This document shows, in pieces, positions 62,908-64,000 of a stretch of DNA of 64,000 bases (position 1 is the stretch's first letter; each line of letters opens with the position of its first letter). The position numbers were made by a program, and so were the translations under genes. Origin of the DNA: JBCBKL01 sp963922565 (lineage in GTDB: Bacteria > Pseudomonadota > Alphaproteobacteria > Rhodobacterales > Rhodobacteraceae); assembly GCA_963922565.1 (NCBI GenBank), contig CAWUIQ010000011.1, forward strand, positions 1-64,000, read 5' to 3'. Under the pieces are notes generated by a model. The model saw only the letters and a program-made list of their open reading frames with translations. It ran no database searches and was not told the DNA's origin.

Positions 62908-63702
62908 ATGCTCGTTGTAATTTCACCGGCAAAGCGGCTCGACTGGAACGAGCGCCCCGAGGTCATGACGAAGCCCGAGATGGCCGAGGACGCGGTACGG
63001 CTCGCACGGACCGCTCGCAATCTGACGCTTGGCCAGTTGAAAGGTCTCATGGGCTTGTCCGACGATCTAGCACGCCTGAACCGCGACCGGTTTCAGAGTT
63101 TTGCTGCGGATCCCACTGAGGGGCACCTGCGCCCCGCCCTCCACGCTTTTGCAGGTGACACCTATCAGGGGCTCGATGCGGCCAGCCTGGATGACGACGC
63201 CGTCGCATATGCCCAGGATCATCTCAGGATACTGTCCGGGCTCTATGGTCTGTTGCGACCCCTGGACGGCATTCAGCCTTACAGGCTCGAAATGGGCTCA
63301 AAGCTCAAGACGCGTCGGGGGCAGTCGCTGTACGAGTATTGGCGGGACCAGCTGTCGAAAACCTTGAACCAACAGGCAGCCTTGGTCAGAACAGACACGC
63401 TTCTGAATTGCGCAAGCCAGGAGTATTTCGGGGCCGTTGCGCCCAAGGCGCTGAGGCTTCGCGTTGTCACCCCAGTCTTCATGGAAGAGAAAGGCGACGA
63501 ACCGAAGATTGTCAGCTTTTTTGCCAAGCGGGCAAGAGGGGCGATGGCCCGTTTTGTCGTTCAGAATCGGATCCGATCTACCGACGCACTGCGCGACTTC
63601 GACCTAGGCGGCTATCGCTTCCGGGAAGATTTGTCGGGCGAGGGCCGGCCGGTTTTCACGCGGCCCTATGGTCAGACCGGCACCGGGTCAGAAGCGGCCT
63701 AG
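62908..63702 (+). CDS. yaaA: Peroxide stress protein YaaA (DUF328)
   Basis: A 264-aa protein of the YaaA family, which lowers free iron and protects DNA under peroxide stress. Visible: LVVISPAKRLDW, HAFAGDTYQGLDA, ILSGLYGLLRPLDGIQPYRLEMG and NCASQEYFGAV. AGGAGGGG lies 6 nt before the ATG. It converges with the next gene. Confidence 0.94.
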   Translation: MLVVISPAKRLDWNERPEVMTKPEMAEDAVRLARTARNLTLGQLKGLMGLSDDLARLNRDRFQSFAADPTEGHLRPALHAFAGDTYQGLDAASLDDDAVAYAQDHLRILSGLYGLLRPLDGIQPYRLEMGSKLKTRRGQSLYEYWRDQLSKTLNQQAALVRTDTLLNCASQEYFGAVAPKALRLRVVTPVFMEEKGDEPKIVSFFAKRARGAMARFVVQNRIRSTDALRDFDLGGYRFREDLSGEGRPVFTRPYGQTGTGSEAA

Positions 63703-63719
63703 TAGCCAACCAAGCGACA

Positions 63720-64000
63720 TCAAGCGACCTGCGCGTCTGTCTCAAGAGGGTGTGCGCCTTCCGGTCGGGCATCCTCGATCTTTTGCACGATCTCGGGTTT
63801 GCGGAGCGGCTTGGTCAAATAGTGATCCAGCCCCGCCTCCAGAATTGCGTGGCCATCCCCTTCCAGCGCATGCGCCGTCAGCGCGACGATGGTCACGTGC
63901 CGACCGTTTTCTTTCTCGATTTCTCTGATCTTTCGCGTCGCCTCTTTGCCATCCATCTGCGGCATAGAGATATCCATGAAAATCAGATCGGGCTGAAAGG
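63720..64000 (-). CDS. Response-regulator receiver domain (C-terminal part, truncated)
   Basis: The frame enters from the right edge and ends at 63720. The visible part is the C-terminal half of a CheY-like receiver: the phosphorylated Asp in DLIFMDISMPQMDG, the Thr/Ala switch (IVALTAHAL) and the YLTKPLRKPEIV lysine. The domain is at the very C-terminus, so this could be the end of a hybrid sensor kinase or a response regulator; the missing part decides. Confidence 0.82.
   Translation of the reverse strand, partial: FQPDLIFMDISMPQMDGKEATRKIREIEKENGRHVTIVALTAHALEGDGHAILEAGLDHYLTKPLRKPEIVQKIEDARPEGAHPLETDAQVA

Overview
The window comes from a GC-rich alphaproteobacterial chromosome, most likely a marine Rhodobacterales (Roseobacter-group) bacterium. 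The reasons are the flagellar gene set with FlaF, FlbT, DUF1217 and MotE proteins, the short FlgJ that is only a rod-binding domain, the form of L36 without zinc ligands, the DNA polymerase IV with an N-terminal Cys-pair knuckle, and CtrA-like boxes in flagellar promoters. I see no phage, insertion sequence, integrase or CRISPR array. This is ordinary core chromosome with a few unusual pieces.

Layout. 1-9.2 kb is housekeeping: a truncated FMN-binding glutamate synthase family protein, a secreted fasciclin protein, ClpB with a heat-shock type promoter, PyrF, a Nudix hydrolase, DinB, an N-formylglutamate amidohydrolase, tRNA-Val(GAC) and L36. 9.2-21.3 kb holds two divergent polyamine-type ABC importers around a class III aminotransferase, with a DUF1330 gene inside the left operon and an FAD amine oxidase ending the right one. 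Uptake and first-step catabolism of putrescine-like amines is the likely joint role.

21.3-51.4 kb is one large flagellar cluster. It encodes the flagellin with FlaF and FlbT, rod, hook and hook-junction proteins, rings (FlgH, FlgI, FliF), the export apparatus (FlhA, FlhB, FliP, FliQ, FliR, FliI, FliH, and a FliJ candidate), FliN, stator genes (MotA, MotB, MotE), two FliL paralogues and several poorly known proteins. Transcription units alternate in direction. Degenerate TTAA-N7-TTAA (CtrA-type) boxes lie at three divergent junctions and upstream of flgE. No fliG or fliM is seen. A large exported protein of unknown function (703 aa) sits between motA and flhA next to an AT-rich stretch.

51.4-64 kb returns to housekeeping: TrhO, PncA and PncB (NAD salvage), a Rieske-like protein that has lost every iron-sulfur ligand, ArfB (ribosome rescue), a YhhQ-type transporter, a phytase-esterase-like protein, MepA, an MFS transporter, YggT, RecQ, YaaA and a truncated response-regulator receiver domain.

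The most striking undescribed element is directly upstream of arfB. A very strong Shine-Dalgarno sequence (15 nt identical to the complement of the 16S 3' end) precedes an 18-codon ORF. Its UAA stop lies in a hairpin, and a +1 shift there would extend the product by 14 residues ending LAAA. An intrinsic terminator follows and ends just before the arfB start. This looks like a leader that senses translation termination and controls a ribosome-rescue gene. The second is the ligandless Rieske-fold protein at 54725-55279.
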